Assembly: GCF_024721155.1 (NCBI RefSeq)
Contig: NZ_JAHVAP010000006.1
Location: 62,001-126,000, forward strand
Length of the DNA stretch: 64,000 bases
DNA from: Mucilaginibacter phenanthrenivorans
GTDB lineage: Bacteria; Bacteroidota; Bacteroidia; Sphingobacteriales; Sphingobacteriaceae
Direction of reading: 5' to 3'
Of the stretch, positions 53,517 to 61,261 are shown in pieces (position 1 is the stretch's first letter; each line of letters starts with the position of its first letter). The notes under the pieces were generated by a model that saw nothing but the letters and a program-made list of their open reading frames with translations, ran no database searches and was not told the origin of the DNA. A program made the translations under genes and the position numbers.

Positions 53517-54368
53517 TTAATAGGCCTCCAAAGCCGCCTTCACCTCCTGCATCAGCCACATTGGAGTGGATGTTGCACCGGCTATGCCTATGGTATCGCC
53601 CGGAGAAAACATACTGCTTTGCAGCTCACTCACCGACGACACAAAATAGGTATTGGGATTATGCTTGCGGCACACCTCGAACAATACCTTTCCGTTAGAT
53701 GATTTTTGGCCTGATACGAAAACGATCTTATCAAACCTGGTTGCGAATTTAGGCAGGTCCTTATCGCGGTTTGATACCTGGCGGCAAATGGTATCGTTGG
53801 CCTTCAGGTTATATCCGCGTTGCAAAAGCTGGTCCTTCACGTTGTAGAACTTTTCCATGCTTTTGGTGGTCTGGCTGTAGAGGGTGATATTTTCCGGCAG
53901 TTCCACACCATCCAACTCCGCAAGATCCTGGAAAACAAGCGCCTCATTGTTGGTTTGTCCCTGCAGGCCCACCACCTCAGCATGACCATGCTTGCCGAAG
54001 ATCAGGATCTTCTCATTGGCATCGAATGACGTTTTGATGCGGTTCTGCAGCTTCAGCACCACGGGGCACGATGCATCTATCAGCGTAATGTTATTTTCCA
54101 AAGCGGTGCGGTAGGTATCCGGCGCTTCACCATGGGCGCGGATCAACACCTTTTCGTTACTCAGGTTTACCAGTTCGGCGTGATCAATAATGCGCAGGCC
54201 TTTGGCCTTCAGGCGCTCCACCTCCTCGTCGTTGTGTACGATATCGCCGAGGCAATACAGGTAACCGTCCTCCGCCAGGATCTCCTCCGCCATATCAATG
54301 GCATAAACCACCCCGAAACAAAAACCCGAATCCTGGTCAATAGTAACTTTTAACTGGTAATCTCCCAT
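53517..54368 (-). CDS. ispH: 4-hydroxy-3-methylbut-2-enyl diphosphate reductase
   Basis: The last enzyme of the MEP isoprenoid pathway, a [4Fe-4S] protein. Three cluster Cys are visible: C17 (GFCFGV), the Cys in DASCPVVLKL and the Cys in TICRQVSNRD. IVHNDEEVERL and KHGHAEVVGL supply the substrate-binding His, and GATSTPMWLM matches the Ser/Thr site. The length of 283 residues is normal. It lies upstream of hemH on the same strand but with a repeat-bearing gap. Confidence 0.95.
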   Translation of the reverse strand: MGDYQLKVTIDQDSGFCFGVVYAIDMAEEILAEDGYLYCLGDIVHNDEEVERLKAKGLRIIDHAELVNLSNEKVLIRAHGEAPDTYRTALENNITLIDASCPVVLKLQNRIKTSFDANEKILIFGKHGHAEVVGLQGQTNNEALVFQDLAELDGVELPENITLYSQTTKSMEKFYNVKDQLLQRGYNLKANDTICRQVSNRDKDLPKFATRFDKIVFVSGQKSSNGKVLFEVCRKHNPNTYFVSSVSELQSSMFSPGDTIGIAGATSTPMWLMQEVKAALEAY

Positions 54369-54450
54369 GGTGCCACAAAATTAACGAAAATGTTTGTTAT
54401 TGGATAGTAAGTTTTTGAGCTGAAAAATTGTGTCGTTCCGCCATTTAGGT
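54369..54450. other. ispH upstream region
   Basis: A short AT-rich stretch upstream of ispH with no coding frame. The words CGTTCCGCCATTTAGG lead directly into the first large repeat copy. Confidence 0.3.
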
Positions 54451-54564
54451 GTTCCATTTTTTCACATGGAACACCCGGAACGCTATGAAAACACACTGAT
54501 TATCAGCGTTCCCAAAAAACAACCTTACAATTTTGATGATTAATCCTGTTATAAGTTTACACTT
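54451..54564. repeat. Double-hairpin direct repeat, copy 1
   Basis: A 114-bp unit with two hairpins: GTTCCAT...ATGGAAC (54451-54472) and GGAACGCT...AGCGTTCC with an internal CTGATTATCAG palindrome, followed by an AT-rich tail ending TAAGTTTACACTT. It is about 90 percent identical to copy 2. Confidence 0.85.
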
Positions 54565-54592
54565 TATGTCACCCTAACAAGATATAGTTTAC

Positions 54593-54622
54593 CCTGCAGA
54601 CAGCATATTCGCAGGTTTTTTT
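54593..54622 (+). terminator. Weak terminator-like hairpin between repeat copies
   Basis: CCTGC...GCAGG with a long loop and a run of seven T. The five-pair stem is short; no gene ends nearby on the plus strand, so the role is uncertain. Confidence 0.3.
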
Positions 54623-54632
54623 ATTCCAAAGC

Positions 54633-54743
54633 GTTCCATTTTTCCACATGGAACACCCGGAACGCTGTGAAACATGCTGATTATCAGCGTTCCCAAAACA
54701 GCTTTACAATTTTGATGATTAATCCGGTTATAAGTTTACACTT
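54633..54743. repeat. Double-hairpin direct repeat, copy 2
   Basis: A 111-bp second copy in the same orientation as 54451-54564, separated by 68 bp. Both hairpins are kept. In this copy the stem around CTGATTATCAG is extended to GCTGATTATCAGC. Such closely spaced direct copies could be a tandem duplication or the scar of an excised element. Confidence 0.85.
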
Positions 54744-54802
54744 GTCAAAAGCGTACGCGTGCCCCGCGTTTAGGTAGCCAATAGGCTATGTTGTAAAATG
54801 CC
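54744..54802. repeat. Dispersed repeat fragment, related to 59341-59400
   Basis: About 58 bases align with 59341-59400 at roughly three quarters identity (shared words GACAAAAG/GTCAAAAG, CGCGTTTAG, GCTATGTT, AAAAT.CC). It directly follows repeat copy 2. Together they suggest a decayed element family. Confidence 0.6.
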
Positions 54803-55058
54803 AAAATGAGAGAATATACCGCTTGCCAAATAACCGGCAATGCGGTGTTTTTATTTAGATATCTTAGCTGATCCGGAGGTAAGTAAACGATGGGCATCAT
54901 CCACATTGGTTGGCGGGTACAAATCATGGGCATTTTGGAATGGTCACGAGAACCCCGCCTCTAAAGGCCGCCTCGGCATTTTCGCGCAAAGTGGGGGGAT
55001 AGAAGGCGCATTAACGACTGGCAACGAAGACCTAGTTATTAAAATTTAATTTTACAAT
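54803..55058. other. Gap with a hairpin and short weak frames
   Basis: Contains a stem ACCGC..GCC / GGC..GCGGT followed by GTTTTTATTT (about 54819-54855), resembling a terminator. A 69-codon frame at 54840-55049 has protein-like but unrecognisable composition and no start context; I treat it as unresolved, possibly a gene remnant. Confidence 0.3.
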
Positions 55059-55475
55059 ATGTTTCTTCAAAATTTTAACTCCATAAATCAATTTTTTGAT
55101 TTGAGAAATAACACAAAGCTAACAGACAATTCCAAAAGAAAAACGGTTGGTTGGTTTACGGATATTGACGGCTTAATTTCGGGTTTATTTGCTGACCACA
55201 ACAAATTATTTTTGCAGTTAAACGACCTCAGATACGTTGTCGACGAACGTACTACCGCAAAAACCGAAATCTTAAATGTGAATGGGCAAAGAAAATTCTC
55301 TCTCTTTGACGAAACGTCACTAATTGCAAGTTTTAAGTACTCCGTTGAAATTGCATTTAACCATATACCACCTGTCGAATATCTCGATGACGACGAATTC
55401 GATTGGGGGCTTTTCTTATCAAACATCATAAATAACGCGTCTAGGAAGACTGAATTCATAAATAATAATTCATAG
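55059..55475 (+). CDS. Hypothetical orphan protein
   Basis: 138 residues, no signal peptide or membrane helix, with an acidic C-terminal half (EYLDDDEFDWGLF). Segments such as VGWFTDIDGLISGLFADHN and LFLQLNDLRYVVDE look like a compact alpha/beta domain. I recognise no family. The codons are more A/T-rich than neighbouring genes, and it follows decayed repeats, so recent acquisition is possible. An antisense frame of 123 codons overlaps it but lacks protein-like composition. Confidence 0.55.
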   Translation: MFLQNFNSINQFFDLRNNTKLTDNSKRKTVGWFTDIDGLISGLFADHNKLFLQLNDLRYVVDERTTAKTEILNVNGQRKFSLFDETSLIASFKYSVEIAFNHIPPVEYLDDDEFDWGLFLSNIINNASRKTEFINNNS

Positions 55476-56096
55476 TCCAGCAGGACGCAAATTTGTGAAC
55501 TTAAAGTTCAAATCAAAGACTTGATGCATTTAAGCGAATTGACGTTAGCGCCAAATGTGCAACGAAATAATAATACGAGAAAAGGATCTAGCTTTTAACG
55601 GGAGTAACAAGGGCGAATTCACAAATAGTGCGAGATACAGCGCAGGCATAAACCATGGGTAGTGTTTCAACCCTGTTGAACGCAGTCAATTAATTAACTA
55701 ATAAGCACTCAAATTTTCTCTGGTTTTAAATAATACTCTTATATTCGACAATAAAATCAATATACAGGTTGGAATCCAGGGTTTGGATTTCCATTACCTG
55801 CCGGATTTACAAGCATAACCAAATTGATTGCAAGGCCGATTTAACCTAAACTTAAATGACACAAAACAAAATCAAGTTCAATTATTTTAATAGGCCATCG
55901 TTTTTTCTGGCATTATGCTATTCCATATCACCCGGCAATGCGGGCGGTTCTTTTTAAATCCTAAATAAAAAATAAATGATAAGGTCTTATTTAACCAAAG
56001 TAATAAATATCAACTTAAAACAATTGCCTATGGATAAACGGAAAGCATAACAGTACTTCTACAATCAATTTTTTACATAAACCAAAAAAAACAAAA
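55476..56096. other. 620-base gap without recognised gene
   Basis: AT-rich. A GGAATCC...GGATTTCC hairpin lies near 55771-55792 and a weak CCCG/CGGG stem followed by TTCTTTTT near 55931-55955. No frame above 60 codons, no RNA gene and no clear promoter were found. Its length and composition match the preceding accessory stretch. Confidence 0.35.
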
Positions 56097-57053
56097 ATGA
56101 GAAAGAGAACTTTATTCCAAAAAAAGGCTGCCGTAGCTGCAGTTTGTTTTATGCTGATCTTTATTTCTGCCTGTAAAAAGGACGCTATGAAAGCTCCTGA
56201 TGCCTCGCCAGACCTGTCAACAGCAAATAAGCTACATACCGACGCCATTGGCGTTAGCGGACCCAAAGCTGTTTGCTATGTTGAAGTAAATAATTACGAC
56301 ATCAGGGATGTAGGTAAATACAAATTATCAACCGGCCAGCAGCTCTTTGATATCGCTATAATATTTGCAGCCAATATCAATTATAACACAACCACACATA
56401 CGGCTGTTCTTTATTACAACACCCAAACACAGGCTGTACTTACCGGGCACACTACCTATATCCAATCGCTGCAGGCTAAGGGGGTTAAAGTACTATTGTC
56501 CATCTTAGGAAACCACCAGGGCGCAGGGATCTGTAATTTCCCAACCCAGGCGGCGGCAACTGCATTTGCCCAGTTATTAAGCAATGCGGTTACCACTTAC
56601 GGGCTCGACGGGATAGACTTTGATGATGAGTACGCAGATTACGGAACTAATGGAACCGGTCAGCCAAATTCAAGTTCATTTGTTTATTTGGTAACTGCGC
56701 TGCGCTCTCTGATGCCAACAAAAATCATTTCATTTTACGATTACGGGCCTGCAGCGTCACATTTATCTTTTAATGGCGTTACCGTAGGTTCAAAGGTAAA
56801 CTATAGCTGGAATGCGATATACGGAACCTATTCTGTACCAAACGTACCGGGTTTAGCTAAAAGCAACTTAGGCCCTGCTGCTATTGATATTCAAAGCACC
56901 AGTGCTTCTACAGCGGCTTCTTTAGCTACGCAAACTGTAAATAACGCCTATGGTATTTACTTATGCTATAATTTATCCGACGCTGATACCCATACTTATT
57001 TAACCAGCGTATCCAATGCCCTTTATGGAACCAGTACCATTTACGCGCCATAA
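56097..57053 (+). CDS. GH18 lipoprotein, EndoH-like endo-beta-N-acetylglucosaminidase
   Basis: 318 residues. The lipobox ISAC (Cys about residue 26) is followed by a TIM barrel. The catalytic motif is YGLDGIDFDDEYADYG, carrying the GH18 DxxDxDxE residues; the DFDDEYAxYG form matches endoglycosidase H/F, which cut the chitobiose core of high-mannose N-glycans, more closely than chitinases. No carbohydrate-binding module or SusC/D pair is nearby. The gene has its own terminator. The substrate call is by similarity to a motif only. Confidence 0.85.
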   Translation: MRKRTLFQKKAAVAAVCFMLIFISACKKDAMKAPDASPDLSTANKLHTDAIGVSGPKAVCYVEVNNYDIRDVGKYKLSTGQQLFDIAIIFAANINYNTTTHTAVLYYNTQTQAVLTGHTTYIQSLQAKGVKVLLSILGNHQGAGICNFPTQAAATAFAQLLSNAVTTYGLDGIDFDDEYADYGTNGTGQPNSSSFVYLVTALRSLMPTKIISFYDYGPAASHLSFNGVTVGSKVNYSWNAIYGTYSVPNVPGLAKSNLGPAAIDIQSTSASTAASLATQTVNNAYGIYLCYNLSDADTHTYLTSVSNALYGTSTIYAP

Positions 57054-57105
57054 ATAACAATAGTGCGGGCCTTTACAAGTTGTTCGCAGGTTAATTAATT
57101 TTGAT

Positions 57106-57133
57106 AAAGAACAGGCTTAATGGTCTGTTCTTT
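57106..57133 (+). terminator. Terminator of the GH18 gene
   Basis: AAAGAACAG and CTGTTCTTT form a 9-bp stem with a 10-base loop, followed by ATTGTTTT. It lies 53 bases after the stop. Confidence 0.8.
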
Positions 57134-57292
57134 ATTGTTTTAAGCCGGTTAGCATTATTGTAATAATGCTTGATTTTCAATTCTTTTTCGTTACTTAGAG
57201 TTAAATATTGTGTATAAAGCAATATTTTTTGCCCGTAGCCCCTAACTAATAAAACCTTTTATCGCAAATAGTTAATTTCAAATCTCATTACC

Positions 57293-58132
57293 ATGTTGCA
57301 GGGTCTTTATTTATACGAAATCATTTTGATGATCACCGGCGGGATTTTATTTCTTGCATTGGTTTTTGCATTGATCTGGAATGTTATTAAGGGTAAAAAC
57401 ATTGTTTCCTTGCTGCCGTTCTTTTTTCTGCCGATTGTGATGATCGGGTGGCCAGCCATAAAATCCGTTAGTTATGATAATGGAAAAATTGATATCGAAA
57501 AAACAGCGACTGAGCTGATTCAAAACCCTGCTGATACAGCTTTGCAGAAAAAATTGGAAAAATCGGTTGCCACCTTTGATACCACACGGGCAGCAAATGA
57601 TCCTGTTGCACTCAATAATATTTCTCAAGCCTATTACGCTTTAGGAAAATATGATGATGCCAGTATTTATAACCAAAAGGCGTTGTCGCTAAACGCCGCT
57701 TTGCCGCAGGCGATCAATTTAAAAGCAGGGATAGAAAAGCAAGTGGCTGTAAAAAACAATTACGAGCAAAGTATCAGGCAACTGGATAACAGCATTGCCG
57801 CCGCTGATAGCGGTAAAGCTACTTTAACCCCCGCCGCTACACAAAAAATTGTGGGGATTTTGAAAACAATGAAACAGCCCGTTTATACCGATGAGAAATC
57901 AAGCCTGGTAGTTGCCAAAGCGCTTGCCCTGGTAAATAAAAAAGAACAATCAATGCAGGTGGTAAATAAGGCATTGGAGGCCAATCCGAAATCGCAGGAA
58001 AGCCTGCAGGTGAAAAAAAATATTGAAACCGGAAAGTACAAAACAGCAGCAACAGATTCCGCACAGATCAAAAGCCTTGATAGTAAGAAATTCAATTTCG
58101 TTATTAAGAAATCGGCAACTGTTAAACAATAA
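57293..58132 (+). CDS. Membrane protein with TPR-like periplasmic/cytosolic domain
   Basis: 279 residues: two membrane helices (about 8-30 and 38-58) and a soluble helical region with TPR-type ALNNISQAYYALGKYDDASIYNQKALSLN, then a region ending in KQEQSMQVVNKALEANPKSQESL-like repeats. No enzymatic motif is present. The gene is flanked by the GH18 terminator and a small YtxH-like gene. The function is unknown; a protein-protein scaffold is likely. Confidence 0.75.
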   Translation: MLQGLYLYEIILMITGGILFLALVFALIWNVIKGKNIVSLLPFFFLPIVMIGWPAIKSVSYDNGKIDIEKTATELIQNPADTALQKKLEKSVATFDTTRAANDPVALNNISQAYYALGKYDDASIYNQKALSLNAALPQAINLKAGIEKQVAVKNNYEQSIRQLDNSIAAADSGKATLTPAATQKIVGILKTMKQPVYTDEKSSLVVAKALALVNKKEQSMQVVNKALEANPKSQESLQVKKNIETGKYKTAATDSAQIKSLDSKKFNFVIKKSATVKQ

Positions 58133-58284
58133 AATCAAACGCCTGTGATAACCATTTGGTAGTAATGCCGGCAGAGGCGTGATTGCCTATTTATGTTTAT
58201 CACTGCGGTATAGAATATTGTTTTTGCGATAAACATTTGGGAGTACGAATTGTTATCTGGGTAACATTAAAACAACTACTCCCT

Positions 58285-58524
58285 ATGAAAAATCCATTTG
58301 TAAAACAGGACAACACCGGACTGATCGCATTAGCTGTGGTTGCAGTAGTGGCTACCGGCGCGCTGGCTTATTTATATTTAACCGAGAGCGGCGGCGAAGT
58401 GCGAAAATCCATAAAACATAAGTTGAAGGATGAGGCAAAAGACCTTGCTTCGGGCGTCATCAGCAAGAAAACGGGCGTAAAAAAACGCAACGTGAAAAAG
58501 GCGGCGGACCTGGTGGTTAAATAG
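58285..58524 (+). CDS. Small YtxH-like membrane protein
   Basis: 79 residues from ATG 58285: one membrane helix (about 11-31, LIALAVVAVVATGALAYLYL) and a basic amphipathic tail (KSIKHKLKDEAKDLASG, KKTGVKKRNVKKAADLV). YtxH-type proteins of this size are stress-associated. A longer frame from 58183 would add 34 residues with several Cys and no match, so I reject that start. It lies 53 bases before the DUF1080 gene. Confidence 0.65.
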   Translation: MKNPFVKQDNTGLIALAVVAVVATGALAYLYLTESGGEVRKSIKHKLKDEAKDLASGVISKKTGVKKRNVKKAADLVVK

Positions 58525-58577
58525 ATCAGCATTCCGCGTTTTTTCAATAGCTTTGATGATCACCAGGTTGTGAAACA

Positions 58578-59267
58578 ATGAAAAAACTTTTGTTCCTTTT
58601 TTTTGTAATTGCTGGCATCGGTCATAACGCCTGTGCCCAAAATGACCATAAATGGCATTATTTGTTCGACGGAAAATCCGTAAATGAACTGCGCGGCTAC
58701 AAAATGGATACCTTTCCGGATGCATGGAAGGTAGAAAATGGCGCCCTGGTAGCTCAGCCCGACGTGCCAAACGTCGACCTGGTAAGCAAGGAAACTTATA
58801 CAAATTTTGAACTTACATTAGAATGGGCGGTATCCAAAGCAGGCAATAGCGGTATTTTCTATAATGTGCAGGAAAATTCAAGTCATGAGTCGGGGAATGG
58901 CAACAGCCCAAACTGGCTTGATAATTTTGAGTTCCAGATCCTGGATGATATCGATTTTAACGACCATGAACCAAGGCGCTCCGCCGGTTCGTTGTATGAC
59001 CTGATCGCCCCAACAAACAAACACCTTAAACCGGTTGGTGAATTCAACACCGCCCGCTTGCTGGTTAACCACGGGCATGTGGAACAATGGATCAATGGCG
59101 AAAAGGTAGTGGAGTACGAAATCAATTCGAAGGAACTGAATGAGCTTATCGCCAAAAGTAAATACCGTACCAACCCTAACTTCGCCAAATCAACCGGCGG
59201 GCACATCATGCTGCAGCACCACGGGCAAAAGGTGTGGTTAAGGAATATCCGGATTAAACGGTTGTAG
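58578..59267 (+). CDS. Secreted DUF1080 (3-keto-disaccharide hydrolase-like) protein
   Basis: A signal peptide ends at ACA/Q (residue about 21). Beta-jellyroll of the DUF1080/concanavalin-like family: WHYLFDGKSVNELRGYK, DLVSKETYTNFELTLEW, NSGIFYNVQEN, NTARLLVNHGHVEQWINGEKV and ending IMLQHHGQKVWLRNIRIKRL. Members include 3-keto-glycoside hydrolases and lyases that act on oxidised disaccharides. The length of 229 residues is typical. No 3-keto-forming dehydrogenase is nearby. Confidence 0.9.
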   Translation: MKKLLFLFFVIAGIGHNACAQNDHKWHYLFDGKSVNELRGYKMDTFPDAWKVENGALVAQPDVPNVDLVSKETYTNFELTLEWAVSKAGNSGIFYNVQENSSHESGNGNSPNWLDNFEFQILDDIDFNDHEPRRSAGSLYDLIAPTNKHLKPVGEFNTARLLVNHGHVEQWINGEKVVEYEINSKELNELIAKSKYRTNPNFAKSTGGHIMLQHHGQKVWLRNIRIKRL

Positions 59268-59340
59268 GTGTAATTATATCCTCAAAATTCAACCGCGCCG
59301 CAGCTATCCCTAATGGTGCGGGATATGCGTATGCAGCGCC
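59268..59340. repeat. Short segment shared with the ModE gene end
   Basis: Bases 59281-59310 match 62033-62062 (3' end of the ModE-type gene) at 26 of 30 positions. On the minus strand it reads in the same frame as that gene's last codons and ends in a stop, so it could be the tail of a lost paralogue. Confidence 0.5.
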
Positions 59341-59400
59341 GACAAAAGGGTGAGGGCGTGCCCGCGTTTAGCAAGCCCAAATGCTATGTTACAAAATACC
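59341..59400. repeat. Dispersed repeat fragment, related to 54744-54802
   Basis: Aligns to 54744-54802 over about 58 bases with the same order of words (CGCGTTTAG, GCTATGTT, AAAAT.CC). It lies in the 458-base gap between the DUF1080 gene and tatA. Confidence 0.6.
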
Positions 59401-59725
59401 TTATCCGATTCGGGAGTAATATAGTCCATGGCATTTATATGATGGCAGGCTTCACCTCAAATGCCTCCCGCTTCCCTTATCTTCTCCCAAAAAAACCACA
59501 GTAACCAAACCCCATCCCTATATTAAAATACCATCCTGCTTATTAATATATATTATATCGACACAAACCATAAGTTCGTCGATAAAGAATAACCTGCTAA
59601 GGTTTTCAAAGGCACTTTTACATTAAGCTTTTAAGAAGGAAGATATGTGCTGCAGGCACTAACAGATCCCTTGTACTAAAAGTGAAATTAATTTATCTAT
59701 TACAGCTTTTTAAAAAATAAAAATT
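59401..59725. other. Gap upstream of tatA
   Basis: AT-rich, with no credible frame. No TAnnTTTG box at good distance from tatA was found, so the promoter is unassigned. Confidence 0.3.
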
Positions 59726-59887
59726 ATGGGCGGATTAGGAGCACCTGAATTGATCTTAATAATTATGGTGGTTATACTTTTATTCGGAGGGAAAAAACTA
59801 CCGGAACTGATGGGGGGCCTTGGTCGTGGTATTAAGGAATTCAACAATGCCCAGGGCAAAACCAAAAGCGACGAAAAGGATAATTAG
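59726..59887 (+). CDS. tatA: Twin-arginine translocase subunit TatA/TatE
   Basis: 53 residues. A short helix (ELILIIMVVILLFGGKKLPE), the conserved FGGKKLPEL hinge and an amphipathic helix (LMGGLGRGIKEF), then an acidic/basic tail, are the complete TatA pattern. It forms the size-variable pore for folded proteins. Bacteroidota TatA genes often sit alone; here a candidate Tat substrate follows after 40 bases. TatC is not in the window. Confidence 0.92.
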   Translation: MGGLGAPELILIIMVVILLFGGKKLPELMGGLGRGIKEFNNAQGKTKSDEKDN

Positions 59888-59927
59888 GAATTGATTTTAA
59901 TAACAACGGCTTTAACTCAATTATACA

Positions 59928-60683
59928 ATGGAACGAAAACTATTTTTAAAAGGCGGATTAGCTGCACTGGGTGTGGCTTTTATAGCTCCTTTAGCTAACT
60001 CATGCAAAAAGGATTCTGACACAACAACAACGACCACCAGCAGCAGTTCATCAAGCAGTTCGTCGTCCAGCAGCTCATCATCCAGCGGATCATGTACTTC
60101 AACCGCTTCTGAAACCGCGGGCCCTTATCCAACAATAACGCCGTCGTCATACGTAAGGAGCAATATTGTTGACGGGCAAACAGGCGTGCCGTTAACCATT
60201 AAGATTACTGTTTGCAATACCAATAACAACTGTGCCGCCTTGTCCGGTGCCCTGGTTGATATTTGGCATTGCACAGCCTTAGGTTATTATTCTGAATATA
60301 CCGATACCCCGGGAGGTGGTTACTCCACAGTAGATTACACAGCCTCTCATTTTTTGCGAGGCAGGCAAACCACTGATGCTAACGGACTGGTAACATTTAC
60401 CAGTATTTTCCCCGGATGGTATTCGCCAAGAGCGCCGCATATTCACGCCCATATTTATAATTCAGCAGGCACATCGCTATTGATAACCCAAATTGCCTTT
60501 CCAACCGACGTTTGCAATACGGTTTATACAACGGCATCTCCTTACTCCAATCGGGGCGTTCAGGATACTGCGAACACTGCCGATATGGTTTTCAGTGATT
60601 CTTTATCAACTGAATTATCAACCGTTACCGGGAGTGTATCCGCAGGATATGTACTTACAATGACTATTTATGCTGCCGCCTAA
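59928..60683 (+). CDS. Exported intradiol ring-cleavage dioxygenase
   Basis: 251 residues. The N-terminus MERKLFLKGGLAALG fits a Tat signal with RK in place of RR and the following F-L-K; a Cys near residue 26 (NSCKKD) could be lipidated. A run of six Thr and 16 Ser (about residues 32-53) forms a linker. The dioxygenase core starts at ETAGPYP; the iron ligands lie in GYYSEY and GWYSPRAPHIHAHI (Tyr, His, His). Non-haem Fe(III) enzymes of this fold open catechol-type rings; the true substrate of this exported form is unknown. The partner tatA precedes it. Confidence 0.88.
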   Translation: MERKLFLKGGLAALGVAFIAPLANSCKKDSDTTTTTTSSSSSSSSSSSSSSSSGSCTSTASETAGPYPTITPSSYVRSNIVDGQTGVPLTIKITVCNTNNNCAALSGALVDIWHCTALGYYSEYTDTPGGGYSTVDYTASHFLRGRQTTDANGLVTFTSIFPGWYSPRAPHIHAHIYNSAGTSLLITQIAFPTDVCNTVYTTASPYSNRGVQDTANTADMVFSDSLSTELSTVTGSVSAGYVLTMTIYAAA

Positions 60684-60707
60684 TTTCGTTGAATAATTAT
60701 AAATAGG

Positions 60708-60732
60708 GAAGGCGCTATTTATCAGCGTCTTC
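60708..60732 (+). terminator. Terminator of the dioxygenase gene
   Basis: GAAGGCGCT and AGCGTCTTC form a 9-pair stem with one G-T pair, followed by TCTTATTTTA, 24 bases after the stop. Confidence 0.7.
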
Positions 60733-60748
60733 TCTTATTTTACCTAAC

Positions 60749-61255
60749 ATGGAAAAAGCCACAATTCGTTTATTATACCGGAAGATCATCAGCGCATCCT
60801 CGCAGGACCCATGGGAAAAGTTTGTGTTTGAAGAAACCTATAAGGAGTTTTTAATGCAGGCGCAAACTTTTAATGCCGATAAAAAATATTTCACATTCGG
60901 AGAACTGATCCACTATGTTCCCGGGGCCGAAAAACTTCATTTTCTTGTCAGCGCGTCTGTAATCGGGTATTTAAAGCAGCTTTATGGAAAGATGCCTGAT
61001 ATTATTAACACGCTGGGCAAACGCTTTTTACCGTTTAAAAATTACCGGTTCGAGCTTATTAATTCTGATATAAGGGACATCTCCAAACACCAAATTGCCA
61101 TTAACTTTATTTCGGAGCCGTTAACCTGGTATGATACGATAGGTAACCAGCTGCTGGTATCTGCCGATAATGGCAAGCTTGATGAACATGGAGAAATTTT
61201 AACGGAAATATTTGCAATGCAGCCATTTTTGAGCATTTATTCCTTAAAAAAATAA
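60749..61255 (+). CDS. Hypothetical protein upstream of pirin
   Basis: 168 residues, soluble, no signal peptide, rich in aromatic residues. Two blocks (EKFVFEETYKEFLMQAQTF and FLVSASVIGYLKQLYGKMP) look helical. I recognise no family. It is six bases before the pirin gene, so they are co-transcribed, and the function may be linked to it. Confidence 0.65.
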   Translation: MEKATIRLLYRKIISASSQDPWEKFVFEETYKEFLMQAQTFNADKKYFTFGELIHYVPGAEKLHFLVSASVIGYLKQLYGKMPDIINTLGKRFLPFKNYRFELINSDIRDISKHQIAINFISEPLTWYDTIGNQLLVSADNGKLDEHGEILTEIFAMQPFLSIYSLKK

Positions 61256-61261
61256 CCGCAG

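Noticed and set aside
54451..54743. Insertion-sequence ends
   Set aside because: No transposase frame, no terminal inverted repeats joining the two copies and no target duplication; they are direct repeats.
54840..55049. 69-codon plus-strand frame before the orphan ORF
   Set aside because: Composition is partly protein-like, but it overlaps a hairpin, lacks a promoter and has no recognisable family. Kept only as part of the gap note.
55088..55459. 123-codon minus-strand frame opposite the orphan ORF
   Set aside because: Ser/Asn/Lys-biased with no folded pattern; the plus-strand frame is more protein-like, though both remain unproven.
58378..58803. 141-codon minus-strand frame over the YtxH-like and DUF1080 genes
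   Set aside because: It spans two plus-strand genes with clear motifs and has no motif of its own.
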